Shown: piece by piece, positions 37,305-50,618 of the stretch
How the letters are laid out: each line of letters starts with the position of its first letter
How positions within the stretch are numbered: position 1 is the first letter of the stretch
Origin: Neodontobutis hainanensis
Taxonomy: Eukaryota > Chordata > Actinopteri > Gobiiformes > Odontobutidae
Assembly (NCBI GenBank): GCA_024349245.1
Contig: JALDNG010000025.1
Location: 1,867,001 to 1,931,000, forward strand
DNA: 64,000 nucleotides
Direction: 5' to 3'
Notes under the pieces: model-generated
What the model was told of the DNA's origin: nothing
The model's database searches: none
Seen by the model: only the letters and a program-made list of their open reading frames with translations
Position numbers and translations under genes: made by a program

Positions 37305-37340
37305 TAGATGAATTCATATTCTCATATATGAATTCATCTA
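37305..37340. repeat. Perfect hairpin, 15-bp arms
   Basis: Arm TAGATGAATTCATAT (37305-37319), a six-base loop, and the exact reverse complement ATATGAATTCATCTA (37326-37340). Not linked to any open frame. Confidence 0.85.
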
Positions 37341-40300
37341 TTCATAGTTGGATTTGAACTCTGTCATGTCCTGTTTATTATGCTTCTGCTGATTGTACAC
37401 CTTTGCTGTCACTGTTATGGCTTCTCCCATGACTCTCTGTGAGGATAAATATTCACAAATTAACAAACAGGTGATCACAAAGCCCACAGAGCGACTGCTC
37501 ATACCTGTTAATCTAAGGACAACATGTACAGCCGAGCAGCAGGATTAAACTGCGTGACAGGGCTCTGAGGGTCACCTTCAGGATGTGACACTCTCTCATC
37601 AATCCAACACGGAAATTCACTCTGGGCTTTTAATAAGCCTGCAATCCCCTGCTTCACACAGGATTCATAAATCTACAGCAGGGTCTCTCACAGCTCAGAC
37701 TGTAGGCCTTAGACTGTGGGCGAAAGCTGTTCTATAGAGCAGAGTACAAAAGCCAAAGGTACAGTCAGGACCTGTTCAACAGCTGCTGATGGCAAACAGA
37801 ACACGTCATCAAAGACCAGTCCACTGGCTGAAGTGGCAGTGGCTCTAAATCAACAGCAGGAAGAGTCCTGACGTGTGCAAATAAATACGGAGAGTAGCCT
37901 GCATGAGCCTGAGCCTGAGCCTGAGTCTGTGCTGTCTGCCCCTGGCCCGTGTTTTCTCTGGCATTAAACACATCTCATACAAGGACAGAGGGGGCTTAGG
38001 CTCACTCTGTGCAGTCTGCTGTTGCAGGTAGCTCCAGCCGGGTGTGAGATAGGCCCAGGTATCCATAACCATCAGGGAGACAGGGGGGTGGGGGCTGGCG
38101 CTCACAGGGGACAAAAGGATCTTTTCAGGTCTGAGAGCCCAGGAGGAGGGGGGAGCGCAGTGGAGAAGGGGAAGAGATTTTCTTACCAATGATGCATGGA
38201 TCTGACAATGTTCCTGGCTGCTGTGCCCAGAGGCAGTGTGTGCAGCTCACGTGGACAGAGGTGTGTGCTTGTGTGGCGTTATGGGGACATACATCTGTTC
38301 ACACACATACACATATATGTGTGCCATATATGGATTTGTGACTGGGACAATAACTTGTCAAAATAACATTAGTGAAGTTTATTGCTTTGCTGAAATTGTC
38401 ATTTAATACTTTGTCAAGTTAAAGAACATACCAAGGTAGTTTTAGTTTGCTTCTATTTTTTTTTATTTCGGGGGTGGGGGGCTTGTAGAGCTATTGCCAA
38501 ATGTACCTACAAAGTTGAACCAGGAGAACTCCACAAGTTGCCTTGGAACAGGCTCATGTGTAAAAAGTACACCTCAGTTTCTTTCTAAAGCCCAATATCA
38601 CAACTGGACTTTAGAAGATAACTGTCCATACACCCTTGTGAGGAAAAATTTAAAATACCCGGCCCTGGGTACAAGAGAAACCTCAGAGAGCCACAGAAGG
38701 AGGGTCCACTCCCAGGAAGGACAGCCTTAAGATTTAAGTCTCAATAGTCTTTGGTCCATTGGTCCCATCTTCATCAGCATCTATCCTCCAAATGCTGCCC
38801 TTGGTCTCTCAAAGAATAGGTTGTTTGTGCAGAATATCAAAGCATTACTTCAGCGTTCCTCCAGAGAACTGGGGAGAACCAGGCTGGATGTATCAAGCTG
38901 ATGGGCTTTCTTTACAACACATACAGCCACTGTCCAATAAGCACATGGAAACACAGAGTAAGTCTGAGTCAGAAAAGTGATTAAAGCAAAAGGCTTACAT
39001 TATTTTTTTTATGAGGTAAGTAGATGGTTGTAGCAGACATCTGACCGATGACTGTGGAGTTCAAAGAGCTGTGTTCAGAGGATGTTAGTGGGACTACAGG
39101 AAGAGCCTCCACCACAAAGCCGACACAAATACTCACGTCTTTGTTGAGTGATGCCTGACACAGGGTTCGCTGAAGACAAGGTTTTAAAGATTTCAAATAA
39201 TGGCCACTGATGACTAAAAGAGGACATTTTCTCACACAGCAAGACAGAGGACAAGATAAGATGTGTGAGTAATGTCTATATGTTAAAAAAGTTATAAAAG
39301 AATGATGACCCGAAGGCACCGGCTCCGATAACAGACGCTCTCCTCAGACAAAAGCAGATCCTGTTGCTGAGAATCAGATCTGTGTATTTTTGGAGTTGCA
39401 CAGAGGAAAGTGATAGTAGCAATTGTCAGATTCAGGAAAGTGACTTCAGTCTGGGATGTTTGGGGAAATGATCGACCATATGTTACATTAGTTTCTTTTC
39501 TATGTGTTTAGTGCTACTAAAAAATTGTTTTAATGTCTTTTTATTTGAGGAAAGCACCTATGATTATATAGTGATAGAAATCATCTGTGAAAAAACTGTC
39601 TTTGGGATGTATCTTGCAGCGGCACAGGCCTGGCGGTGATCAAGACAGTGGTATATTTGATATCTTGTGTCTGACGCAGATACCTTGTGTCTGCGGCTCT
39701 GCCAACGCCGCGAGGGGGAAATGTTAAAAAAGCGAGGCGTGGCATGATGAAGGTGGGTTCAACAGCTGATCTTAGTCAATTCACTGTGCATTTAATCATC
39801 AATAAATTCTATGGATGTGAAGATATTGCCACATACATTTGATTATTACTAGGCACATGCTCTGGTTTAATAAAAATAGAAAATAAATCAAATGTATTAA
39901 ATGGCAAATTATTAAATACAAGTAAAATCTGAAAAATAAATAAGAAATAATTAAAAAATAATATTAATATTAATAATATAAATAATTTGGGCTTGTATCT
40001 TGAAACATTTTTTATGTTTGTATTGGTGCTGCTATTATCCACATCCCTCATCTCTGCCTGTGCCTGGACCAAGTCCTGACAGGTGTGACACCTGTCTGCT
40101 CTGTCTGCTCTGTCCTTCTGAGACCTGCACTGCTTTCCATGCGTAACCATGCTCCACAGCAGGTTTTAAAGCTGAAGTGATCATGTGTTCATGTGACTGA
40201 GACCAACTAACTACCACATGAAACAGATTAGCTCAGTTTTATAATTTTCTTTATACAATAAATCAGAAAATGTCACTATGCAATGCTATCTTGCATAATT

Positions 40301-40959
40301 TTCTGGGTTGAGTTGTCATTTCCTCTAGAGGCCATAACAACATAAAGATATTTGCACCATAATAACCTTTCCAGTGGAACACACTGAAAAATGAAACGTG
40401 TGTCATTCTGAACTGCTTAATTTGGTAACCTTACTGTGCTAACCTCCAAGCAGACCCACACAAGGCCAGAGATCAAAGCCATGAGTCCAGAATCCAGACC
40501 ACTCAGTCAACTTTTCAACTGCTCTTCTAGATAGATTTATTAATTTTTGCCAAAAACGATCTGATATAATCAGTTGGGGCACCTTGGCCTTTCAGTCCTT
40601 ATTTTGTTACACATAACACTCTGTTGTTTGTCTGCACATAACAGACTATATGACCGTGGGTTATACGACACAGGCTCTGCATCGCCCAGTCAACAGACTG
40701 CAGGGTGTACCTTTACTTGTACCAGCCTCCTGACCATGACTGAGAGGTGACTGAACTGACACAAGATGGTCTGCTCAATTAGGACACGTCAGACCTCTTT
40801 TACCACTGCTCTCTGTGGAAAAGTTTTATTGATACATGATGTGATTAATGAATAAACAATTGATAAATGTCAAATTACCATTTGTACATATAACCACACA
40901 TGACTCATGTTCATAACATATTGGAAGATGATTGACTTGAAATAACCTGATAATTAATG

Positions 40960-41345
40960 TGAGAAGTTGTTGAAGCTGATGGTGGAAATTCAGAGTGGAA
41001 GACTCTCTCCCTCCTCGGCCTGATGCAGCTGCTGCACCTACCTGATGCAGCTCCTCACCTGCGGTCAATCACTGCTAAGCAGTACTCTTTTAAGCACCCC
41101 CTCAACTTCAGCTCGTGGGGCAACCCTCCTCCCCCCCGTCCCCTCCTCAGCCAGAGACCACTTCTCATCCGCAGCATCCGCTCACTCTCATCTCTTACCC
41201 ACCACCAGTGTCTTGGCTCCGGCAAACATCACTCTGCTCTTCTCCCATCACGCATCACAAGGCGTCTCTCCCACCCGAGTCTAAGTGCCAAAGTTTATTC
41301 ATGCAAAGCTATTTAATAAACATCACATTAATGCATCCATCATCC
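40960..41345 (+). repeat. Possible solo LTR or other repeat, pyrimidine-rich
   Basis: A CT-rich block with CTGATGCAGCTGCTGCACCT closely followed by CTGATGCAGCTCCTCACCTG, then CCTCCTCCCCCCCGTCCCCT, ending in TTTAATAAACATCAC. The composition and terminal AATAAA recall fish retrovirus-like LTRs. No primer binding site or TG...CA ends could be confirmed. Could equally be unique DNA. Confidence 0.25.
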
Positions 41346-42481
41346 ATTCATGTTTGAGTCCCGCCAGGTTGAAATGAATACTAGAATACAAATTTTTAAT
41401 AGTGTGTAGTATTACAAAGGTGTGTTTTGTCAACAGTTTCCACCTGATACGATGGATGGAGGCTTATCAGTCACTTTACTATTGAGGCCTGAATTGTTCT
41501 TAAAATTAAAAATAATACATCAGAAATCATAAAAGTCTGTTTTTGTCCCCCTCTGTCAGACACAGTCCTGATGTATCTATAGTGTCCCTTTAAGTTTATG
41601 TTTACTCATGAATAAATAAGGAGTGTCACTAATCGAGGCCACAGTGTGACACACAGACTCTGTTTTCATCAAGATGGTGGAGACCATAAATCAGTCTGGA
41701 GCTGTTTGTGACCTGAGCCATAACCATCATGTAGGATCATGTTATAAACGATATTAATGAATAATTTATTATTGTGCAGCAGGCAGTGGTGTGTCCAAAC
41801 ACAGTTGGGGTTGCAATGGAGAAGAGGAAGTTGGATAATGAAATCTAGCTCTGACTCCCGAGGGCCAGCACCTCACCTGTCCCGGGACTCACCAGGAGCT
41901 CAAATAACCGTGCCCCCTATTTCCCACACATGATTCACCCCCGCTGTGCTCCGACCACCGCGCCCCAGCCTCTACCAGGGGCCTGCAGCGACGCGCAGTT
42001 TGTACTTTATTTGTCTGCCCCGCATTGGAGTGACAGGGGCCTGGATCTGAGCCGCGACCCACCCCCTCTCGTCCTTCATCTTTGTACAGTTGGCCGGGAT
42101 AAAGTACCCTTCTTGGTTCCAGAGTGAAAAAAAAAAGAAAAAACAGTCAGGAAATGAAAGTTGTAACTTGATCCTGTGTGTGCCAAACGTGTCTCTGAGC
42201 AGGGACAAAGGAGCAGAGAGGAGCTGCCGGGACTGTTTTAGACCGGGCAGAAGCAGAGGAGACGGGGTGAGGGTGAGGAGAGAGGGTGCGTTTGTGAGAA
42301 AAGAAAAAAAAAAGTATATATTTCTCCATTAAACATATTTTTTTCAATTTGCTATCCCGCCAGCAGGGGGAGTAAAGTGCAGACTGAACATGGCCATTCA
42401 TCAACCTAGTCATCAGTAGTGTGTTTTGGTAGCAGGAATAGGAAGTGCCTTTCTGGTTATATGTGGGTCACCGCAGTAAAC

Positions 42482-42533
42482 ATTTACATTTACATTTAGC
42501 AGACGCTTTTATCCAAAGAGGCTTACATGAAGC
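42482..42533 (+). repeat. Teleost dispersed motif (TTTAGCAGACGCTTTTATCC)
   Basis: Contains TTTAGCAGACGCTTTTATCC followed by AAAGAGGCTTACATGAAGC, a well-known dispersed sequence in teleost genomes. It supports a teleost origin for the window. Extent of the full element is unclear. Confidence 0.65.
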
Positions 42534-45500
42534 TTCCATTCACCAGTGTTAAATTTAACATTTACTTGTATAAACCTTTGCTAATTTTAGTCATAAGTGT
42601 TATTTAGCCATTAACAAGGCAGTTCTGATTGTCATTTTGGATTACTTTCAGATATCAGAGCAGATATTTTTGAGCCTTTACATAAGAATTAGATCATTTA
42701 TTTTTTATTTTGAAATACCTCAGACGAGTTGTGAATGATAACATTATGATATCTCTGGTTACTCTATGATTTAGTATTATGTTAAATACATAGAGACATT
42801 TATAAAACGATAGTCATTCATTATTTCCAAAGATAATAAACAGATTTCAGGTGGACTTTTACCTCACTTAAACCAAAACGGGCATATGCTGCCTCTTTCT
42901 GTCAGTCCATAAACATGTGGCTTTTGCTCTTCACTTGCAGCTTTTATCTTTTTCTCATTTGTTTACATTTTTGTCCTGTTGCGCTCTGCTGCCACTGTGC
43001 AGGGAACTGTGATGTGTGATGTTTATGGTTGGTTATATGTTTTTCAAATTGCGTCAGATTATTCTGCGTCTGTTGGTACTGGTCCTGAATTCTGATTGGT
43101 TGTGTCCAATTAAATTCAAAGGTGGTTTAATCTGCGTCCATTTGTTCTGCCTCCTCAAACTCAAACTTAAATCAACAGGAACCAGACTATGTATATAGAA
43201 CAGAAATAGAAAAAGAATGAGGATGGATGGGCAGGTTTGTTGAGAATGTGCAAAGTCCACCAAAAACATACACTGGGTCGATCACAAGACATTTAGTGGG
43301 ATTCCAGTTGTACTAAGATCTTTGCTGAGCCAATAGGTTTTACTTTCTTTATTTTCTACTTTGTTTCCTGATTTTGAAAATAATGACCATTTCCAGTTCC
43401 AACACAGAAAAAGAGCATCCATGTTTTGTCGCAATGTGAATCTGCTGTTTTTATACTTCACATCTCAAAGTCAGAACAGGCTGAGAACAGACACAGTAAA
43501 AACACAAAATTACATTCAGAAGGTTTTCCATTTTAAAGATACTAAGTGATATTTTAAGATTTACATGTCATATTTTTATATCTCTAATATTAGTGAACAC
43601 ATACAGTACTTGTAAACAAGCCTGCACTTTGAAACACTAATGATTGAAGCCATCATACAGCCCCTTCAAGTGAGAGTTATGAGAAAGAGCAGTATGTAGT
43701 GTGGAAGCAGTCTGTGACGGACTCCTCAGAGCATAAACTCCAGAGCTCCACATCCCACAGATATTCATGCACCAAGCAAAATAAACTTCCCATTCCGGCC
43801 TGCACTGTGTTTTCCAGCAGGCCTCTCCTGAGAGAACACTTTCAGACTGCTCATTTACAGCCAGAGCGCCACTCAAGTGTATCCAGCATGAGGGCAGTGG
43901 GAGAATGAGCCACTTTTGATGTTTAACAACCAAGACGTCAAAACAACACTCTGGAGCTTGTTTGGCTAACCCCCAGCTATTTGTTAATGGTGCAGGAGAA
44001 AAGGGGAAATAAAAAGTGCAGAGCTGGGTTACCCGGGATGTCCTGACAGCGGGGAAGTTGTTCACTGGGAGCTGGTGTATTTGTGGTATGGTGTGAGCGG
44101 CAGTGGTAATGACCAGGCTCTCTCTGAGTCAGCGCTCACCAACGTGCCACCAGCTCTGGAATGCCAGCTAAGCTCTGTTATTAGCCTCCGAGCTGCCACC
44201 GTACTGTAGCGCCGAGGCTCCAGTCACTCCACTGTAGGACTAGGCATTTAATGGAATTCAACGGAACAAATTATGCTGGATACTGTTTGAGAAGATGTGG
44301 AATAACACATACTGTATTACAACTGTGTGTTTTTGCAGTGTTTCTCAGTAAATACTGTACCGTTTTTGTTGAGGACTTTGGGGGCTGTTAAAGGTGCTGA
44401 AACCAAAAACCCCTTCCCTCAACCATCCTACCCCCACCCTCCACAAAAACATAGTGGGCCAATAAAACTGAACCAATTCTTTGCCACAGAATTTAACAAC
44501 CTTTTATCAACCCACAGCATTGAGCTCTGCATCCGACCAAAGTGATCCAAACAATTATTTCTGTCTCTTAAAACATCTTATGAATGCATTGGCAACATTT
44601 ATCCTTGTTTCACTCTAATTCACTTTTACCAGTGTTTCGATTTGTCTTTTTTAGTGCTGTTTCTCTGAGTAAACAGATATGTCCAGTGTTGTAGACCAAT
44701 AGCCAATGTAAGTGCCCCTAACCCCAGACCCCCTTCTACGCAAGCTGTGATTGGTCAAAGCTTTAATTATGTGCTAAAAATTCTCATCTGATAAAAAAGA
44801 AAGTCTTTTTCCACAGATGATTAGGTCATTAAACAAGTGTTTTTAAAGATTGTAATCTACTGCCTAAACATCATGACAAAAATAGATTACATTTATTAGG
44901 ATGGTTTCTTGACACAAAACAGAAAACTAAGCCTCTGTTTGTTAGACTATGTAACTTTCAGTTGCAGAGCATGCTACCGTCTCAGGAGAACACAACACAT
45001 AGATAGAATGTGTCATCAACACAAACTTACAATACAACTGATATTTATAGGATAAAAAAGAAAATTTTACAATTCCATGTGGGTTTTGACTCCTACTGGA
45101 AATAAGGTATAGTTGTCTAAAGTTGAGGAGGAGCACCTCAAACCCTGCCCCTCTCCGTTGTATAAACAGCATCCAGTGGGATCCTCAAAAAAGACCCAAA
45201 CTGCCTTACAATCTACAATCTTTTATCTTATTTATTCAACTTATAAATTGCTCTGAACTTTGTGCTTTTGACAAATCTTCAGCCTCGTTTCCACCGGAGC
45301 GCTACAAATCAGATGTGCTTGGTACAGGTTTTAGATTCGTGCGACATTACTTTTTTTTGTCTACACTGCATTAAACTCAAACAGAACTTATAGTAAGTCC
45401 CTAAATCACACTGGACCAGAGGAAACAGGTATTTTTACTGGGTATAAAGCCCGTAGTTCCAGTTTCAGTTTTGCTTTTATTATTTATCAGTTTGAAGCCT

Positions 45501-47778
45501 GATGGCCAATGTTGACCTGTGATGACCCTTGATGTGACTCTCTTTTGACAGTACGGCCCTCTGTCTAAAAACTCCACAGATTTATACAATCAGTCTGTGA
45601 GGACTTCAAAGTGTTTTGTTTGCTCTAAAGTAAAGGCCACGGGGCAAAATTATAAAGACCTGTGAGAGGAACATGTTTATCACATCCAGCACTTCTCATT
45701 ATCCACTGAATCTCAGCCATCTGCCCCGTGATTGTCATCGACATGGTGGCTCTGTCTAAATAAACTCACCGTTCAAAGAAGAGAGCGCCTGGTGTGGCCT
45801 CAGTGCTGTCTCTCACCGTTTAAGAGATATCAACACACAGCATCCACACTCAAGCCTGGTAACACAGACAACATTAAACAAAGAAACAATAGCTTAATTA
45901 ACATAAAGATGAGTGTGTGTTCTGGGTTTGTGTGTGGTTTTCAGTTCAATGTTTAGAGGAAACCTAGTAGTCTTTCACAACTTTTTAAATACTATTTTGA
46001 TCCTTTACTTAAACTGAAAGGATGTGATATTTACCCCATATTGTATATATTAATTGCAGAATATTGTAACAGAAATCACTGGGAAAATACACAAGACCTT
46101 GAACCATTATCTAGACTATTATCAGGATTTGAATAGATGAGAATTTTCAGCTTGTGCTAGAGGCTTTGTCCAATCACTGCTCACTACATCGTTGGTGAGC
46201 CGTAACCTGAAAGGTGGTAAGACGAGAAAATGAAGAAAAATAAAACAATAAAAACAATTTCTATAATGCAATGACTGCACTGGCAAATACACAGCATCAG
46301 CCTGTTGTTGTGTGCCTCGACCAAGTCAATGTGAAGCAGAAATGCTGGAGATGCTGAACTTCAACTTGGCAACAGCTGCAGAAACCAGAGACAGGCTGGT
46401 TTAAATATAGAGCTTTAAAATCACAGCCGGAGCCTCTGGCCTCCTTACACTTGTACTTTCTCACCACACTTCTGTCCTCTCATTTACACCATCTCTGCTG
46501 CAGGAGTCTGTCATCTGAGTCCAGCAGGGCAGAGTTATGCCGTGTTATTTACTGTAATATTGGAGTTCATATCATTTGGAACCATTTAATAACATATGAA
46601 GTAAACCAAAGTCAAGGTGAGGCTTGTTACAGGTTTAAGCTGTTTGTTTTACTGCCGGCTGTAGCTTATACATCATAACTGTGGCCGTTACGTGGATCTG
46701 TGGCGCCATCTTGTGGCAAAGAAAAACCCAGCTCAATGTAAAACTTAATCATAGAAAATGTGCAGGTTTTCTGGGGGATATCTGTAAATAACACCCAGAT
46801 CCATCTTTTGTTTTCGACCACACATACATTTTAAAACTTTACTACTTGTTTGATGTGTTTTTCCCTTTTCTATCACAAGACTATCACACAAACCGTTTCT
46901 GCTCCTGGAAACAGACGGTGACATCAAAAAAATGTTCTAAAGGACCATAGGTTTGGAATAGAAATAACGAGTATTTCATTTAGACACTGCATCTGATATC
47001 TGTTTTGTTCGTGTAAACGTCAGTTGGCTGACGCTTTTCTTTAGCCTTGGACTCCATCTAGTGGCTCAGAATAAATCTGGATGCACTTTGCTGCACAATA
47101 AAGAGTGTTTTGAGCCACAGGTCAATCAGCAGTCGTCTTAGCGCTCTAGGCATGTTTACAAATTGTCGCAACTCGTTTGAAAAGGAAGGAATATATTTTT
47201 TGATTTGACTAGTTCAAGTAGCCTACCTAAGGGTTTATTTAAAATCTTTAATCATGCGTATTAAATGATCAGATGTGGGTGGTAATTTGAAAAACCTAGA
47301 CAAAACAACTGCATCACTGACAAAATAACATTTCTGTGCTGCAAATAAAAGAAATGTTGTGTGACCAATAAAGACAACACATTGTCCATTTAGTGAATTG
47401 TCGTTTAAATCTGTAATTGACAAAGTGTGGTGCGTTTTGTGGCTTTTTTGCTAAAAAGATTCAATAGTAGCCTAAGTGGTAAATAAATGTGGATGAAAAC
47501 TAATAGTGCTGGGTTTTACGGATCATGTAAACAACGTATAATGCTGTTAAAGTAAAACTAAGAAACATTTTACCTTCATAAATAGTTTTCCAAGTCCTTA
47601 CAATGGTTAATTGACTTGTAGCGGAGTGTTTGAATCGTGCACTTTCCACCTCTGGTCCTATCCACTTGTCCAAAAACAGCACTTGCAGGTCGATCTGCCG
47701 CTGACCAAACGCAAGTCTCGGGTTATGTTCACGTTCACGCGAGAGTAACAAATTGCTTTACGGTAATTCAACATACAC
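42534..47778. other. six1-six6 gene desert, middle part
   Basis: No gene, RNA or clear transposon. 43790-44220 is less AT-rich and enhancer-like, with GGAATGCCAGCTAAGCTCTG at about 44158. 46340-46430 has an E-box and MEF2-like site. Confidence 0.55.
46340..46430. promoter_or_regulatory. E-box plus MEF2-like pair
   Basis: CAGCTG at 46373-46378 (AACAGCTGCAG) and TTAAATATAG at 46401-46410, a match to the YTAWWWWTAR MEF2 consensus, 22 bp apart. This arrangement is seen in muscle enhancers, and six1/six4 are muscle regulators. Both motifs are short, so chance is possible. Confidence 0.25.
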
Positions 47779-47781
47779 ATA

Positions 47782-48430
47782 GGGCCTTTCCGAATCGAAT
47801 CCCTCCCCACTTCCACTCCACCCTCGAGTGCCCTCAGTGTGTACTCGCAGGTGACTGGAGTTCCCTCGAGCACAGATTCGGGTCTAACTCTTTCAGATGC
47901 ACTCCCCTTGCTCTGACGGAAGCAGGTCCTCTTTGTCACTACGGTTACGCACCACATAAGTGGCAAATAATCTTTTATGCTCTGGATAATGTTGTTAAAA
48001 ATAAGAAGCTAAGATATGTTAGAAAATAAACATGTTAAATGTGGATTTTATGTTGTTGATACACAAAGATTTTTTTTACATTTACAATTAAAAGCAGGTG
48101 TGGTACAGAATTTAGTCACATTCCTGGATTTTTCACAGATTAGGAAACGCATATGTGATCCTAAACTATTTACTCTTTGCTTCATATGCTTTTATAATAG
48201 TATTACACGTCTGGTTTTAACAATTGTATGCTTCCACAACGCTCATGGAACTACGCCTGTCTGGAGTCTGTTATGGACCAGAAGCCAGTGTTACACACAG
48301 CAAAGGAGTCTGCGCCACTGCAGACTCACTCTGGAGGGTCTATAAGCCACTCGCCCTCAGCACCCAGTTTCAGACAATTCGAGTGGTAGTGAGTAGGGCG
48401 AGGGTGTAGGGAGACGATTCGGACAGGCCC
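47782..48430. mobile_element. Nonautonomous inverted-repeat element with GGGCC ends
   Basis: The left end GGGCCTTTCCGAATCG and the reverse complement of the right end GGGCCTGTCCGAATCG match in 15 of 16 bases; further in, both arms are rich in CCCTC/CTCGAG-like units. ATA flanks both sides (47779-47781, 48431-48433), a possible 2-3 bp target duplication. 649 bp, no transposase. The ends resemble PIF/Harbinger or ISL2EU-type MITEs, but the superfamily is not certain. Confidence 0.7.
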
Positions 48431-48762
48431 ATATCAACCTCTTACAGTATGATGAGTGTGTGATCTCACTAAGATTATATCAAAACGGCATACCCTTTAT
48501 TTCATCATCAGTCATGGAGGAGCAAACAAAAAGACAAAGAAAATGTCAGTTAGACCAAGAGAGACCTTGTTCTTGAGTCAACCTTGGCCAAGCTTTTTAC
48601 AGAATGCCGTTAACTCAATCAAAGCGAAGGAATCAAAATCGATTCCAACGTGGCTTTTATGTTGTTGAATTTGTAAGATACTTTGCCTAACATTTTATTC
48701 TTCCTATTTCCATTAGATCTATTGTTATTTTATGTCCTTCGAGATATACAGTTGTGTTATAA

Positions 48763-50276
48763 TACCCTGGAAGAATTTGTGATTGTTTGGCCATTTTTCA
48801 GAGGATATGAATGATAACACAAAAACCCCTTTTTGGGTGAAGCCACAGTAAAACAACTGAGTTTACTCTTTTTAAATCATAATGACAACAGAAACTACCC
48901 AAATGACCCTGATCAAAAGTTTACACATGGTGATTTTGGCCTGATAACATAAACACAAGTTGACACAAACAGGTTTGAATGGCTACTAAAAGTAACAATC
49001 CTCACCTGTGATCTGTTTGCTTGTAATCAGTGTGTGTTTATAAAAGGTCAGTGAGTTTCTGGGCTCCTGACAAACCCTTGCATCTTTCATCCAGTGCTGC
49101 ACTGACGTTTCTGTCTGAGTCATGGGGAAAGTAAAATAATTGTCAAAGGATCTGTGTGAAAAGGTAATTGAACTGTAGAAAACAGGAAAGGGATATAAAA
49201 ATATATCCAAGGAATTGATAATGCCAATCAGCAAGGTTCAAAATTAATGACTCTGTTGAAACCAAACCAAGATCAGGTAGACCAACAAACATTTCAGCCA
49301 CAACTGCCTGGAAAATTGTTTGGGATGCAAAGAAACCCCCCCAAAAACCTGCTGAAATACAGGAAAAAAGTGGTGTGGCTGTTTCAAGATGCACAATAAG
49401 GAGGTAAAATGGGTTTCATGGTTGAGTCGCCAAAAGAAAGCCATTACTTCACAAATGCGACAAAGCATTCCGCTTACAATAGGCCAAACAGCACAGAGAC
49501 AAGCCTCAAAACTTTTGTAACAAAGTCATTTGGAGTGATGAGACCAAAATTGAACTTTTTGGCCACAACCTTAAATGTTACATTTGTAGAAGAGTCAACA
49601 AGGCCTATGATGAAAGGTACACCATTCCTACTGTGAAAAACATGGAAGTGGATCACAGATGTTTTGGGGATGTGTGAGCTACAAAGGCACAGGAAAAGAT
49701 GAATGCAGCATGTTATCATAAAATTTGTACTCATCAGCATGGAAGCTGTGAATGGACGTACTTGGACTTTCCAACATGACAACGATCCAAAGCACAAGGC
49801 CATGTTGACCTGTCATTGACCTGTCACCAACTGCATAAAGTGAAGGTTCTGGACTGGCCATCTCAGTCTCCTGACCTCAATATCATTGAGCCACTCTGGG
49901 GAGATCTAAATTGGGCAATTCATGCAAGAGCCCAAGAATTTACAGGAACTGGAGGCTTTTTGCCAAAAAGAATGGGCAGCTTTACCATCTGAGAAAATAA
50001 AGAACATCATCCACAACTACAACAAAAGACTTCAGGCTGTCATTGATGTTAAAGGTGGCAATACACAGTATTAAGAACTGAGTCATGCAAAATTTTGATC
50101 AGGGTCATTTGGATAGTTTCTGTTGTCATTATGATTTAAAAAGAGTAAACACAATTGATTGACAAAAATGGCTTTACCAAACTAACCATGAGTAAAAAAA
50201 AAAGAAAAAAAAGTTTTTGTTTCATCATTTTTATTCTCTGAAAAATGGCCAAACAATCACAAATTCTGCCAGGGTA
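48763..50276 (+). mobile_element. Near-full-length Tc1-like transposon, inactive
   Basis: 1.5 kb bounded by TA on both sides, with inverted repeats of about 170-200 bp. The left TACCCTGGAAGAATTTGTGA is matched by the right reverse complement TACCCTGGCAGAATTTGTGA. The inner part of each arm keeps AAATCATAATGACAACAGAA and GACCCTGATCAAAA (IR/DR architecture). Inside are transposase remnants: the WSDE-like region near 49530, QHDNDPKHK near 49780 and WPSQSPDLNIIEPLWGDL near 49855-49905, broken by frameshifts and stops. Best-preserved copy of the family also seen at 12550 and 17993. Confidence 0.88.
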
Positions 50277-50474
50277 TGATTTCTCATGAGCACAACTATA
50301 GCTACTGCTATGTGACATTTATTTAGCTTGCGGCTTGCAGAGATGCAAGCATGCCATGTTACTACGCGGTGAGGAGTTTTGGTTTCATTTATGGGCTTTA
50401 TGTGAGACAACGACAGTTCAAACTACAAAGGTACTTTCATATATTCATCTATTATTCAACTATTTTATTCTACT

Positions 50475-50618
50475 TATCTGGGACCGGGTCGTGGGGTCAG
50501 CAGAGAGACATATTACCTCTAGTGTGTCCTAGGTCTTCCCCCAGTAGAATGCGCCCAGAACACCTCCCCGGGAAGGCGTCCAAGAGTCATCCAGAACAGA
50601 TGCCCAAGTCACCTCAGC
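50475..50618 (+). repeat. Fragment of an abundant fish repeat
   Basis: GGGACCGGGTCGTGGGGTCA, then GAGAGACATATTACCTCTAG, GTGTCCTAGGTCTTCCCCCA, CAGAACACCTCCCCGGGAAG and CAAGTCACCTCAGCTGG form an order of motifs recognisable from teleost interspersed repeats. Family not named. It runs directly into the CT-rich minisatellite. Confidence 0.5.

Larger units (their letters stand above)
34829..42480. other. six1-six6 gene desert, proximal part
   Basis: No supported gene. Nine consecutive C at about 35472-35480, an AT-rich stretch 35840-37350 with a hairpin at 37305-37340, and a block at 37440-37700 with several homeodomain-like cores (TTAATAAG, GGATTA). Open frames here are short and show no domain. 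Confidence 0.6.

Noticed and set aside
41023..41357. Three overlapping open frames near 41.1 kb as a small gene
   Set aside because: Pyrimidine-rich composition keeps all three frames open; no conserved motif, better explained as repeat-derived.
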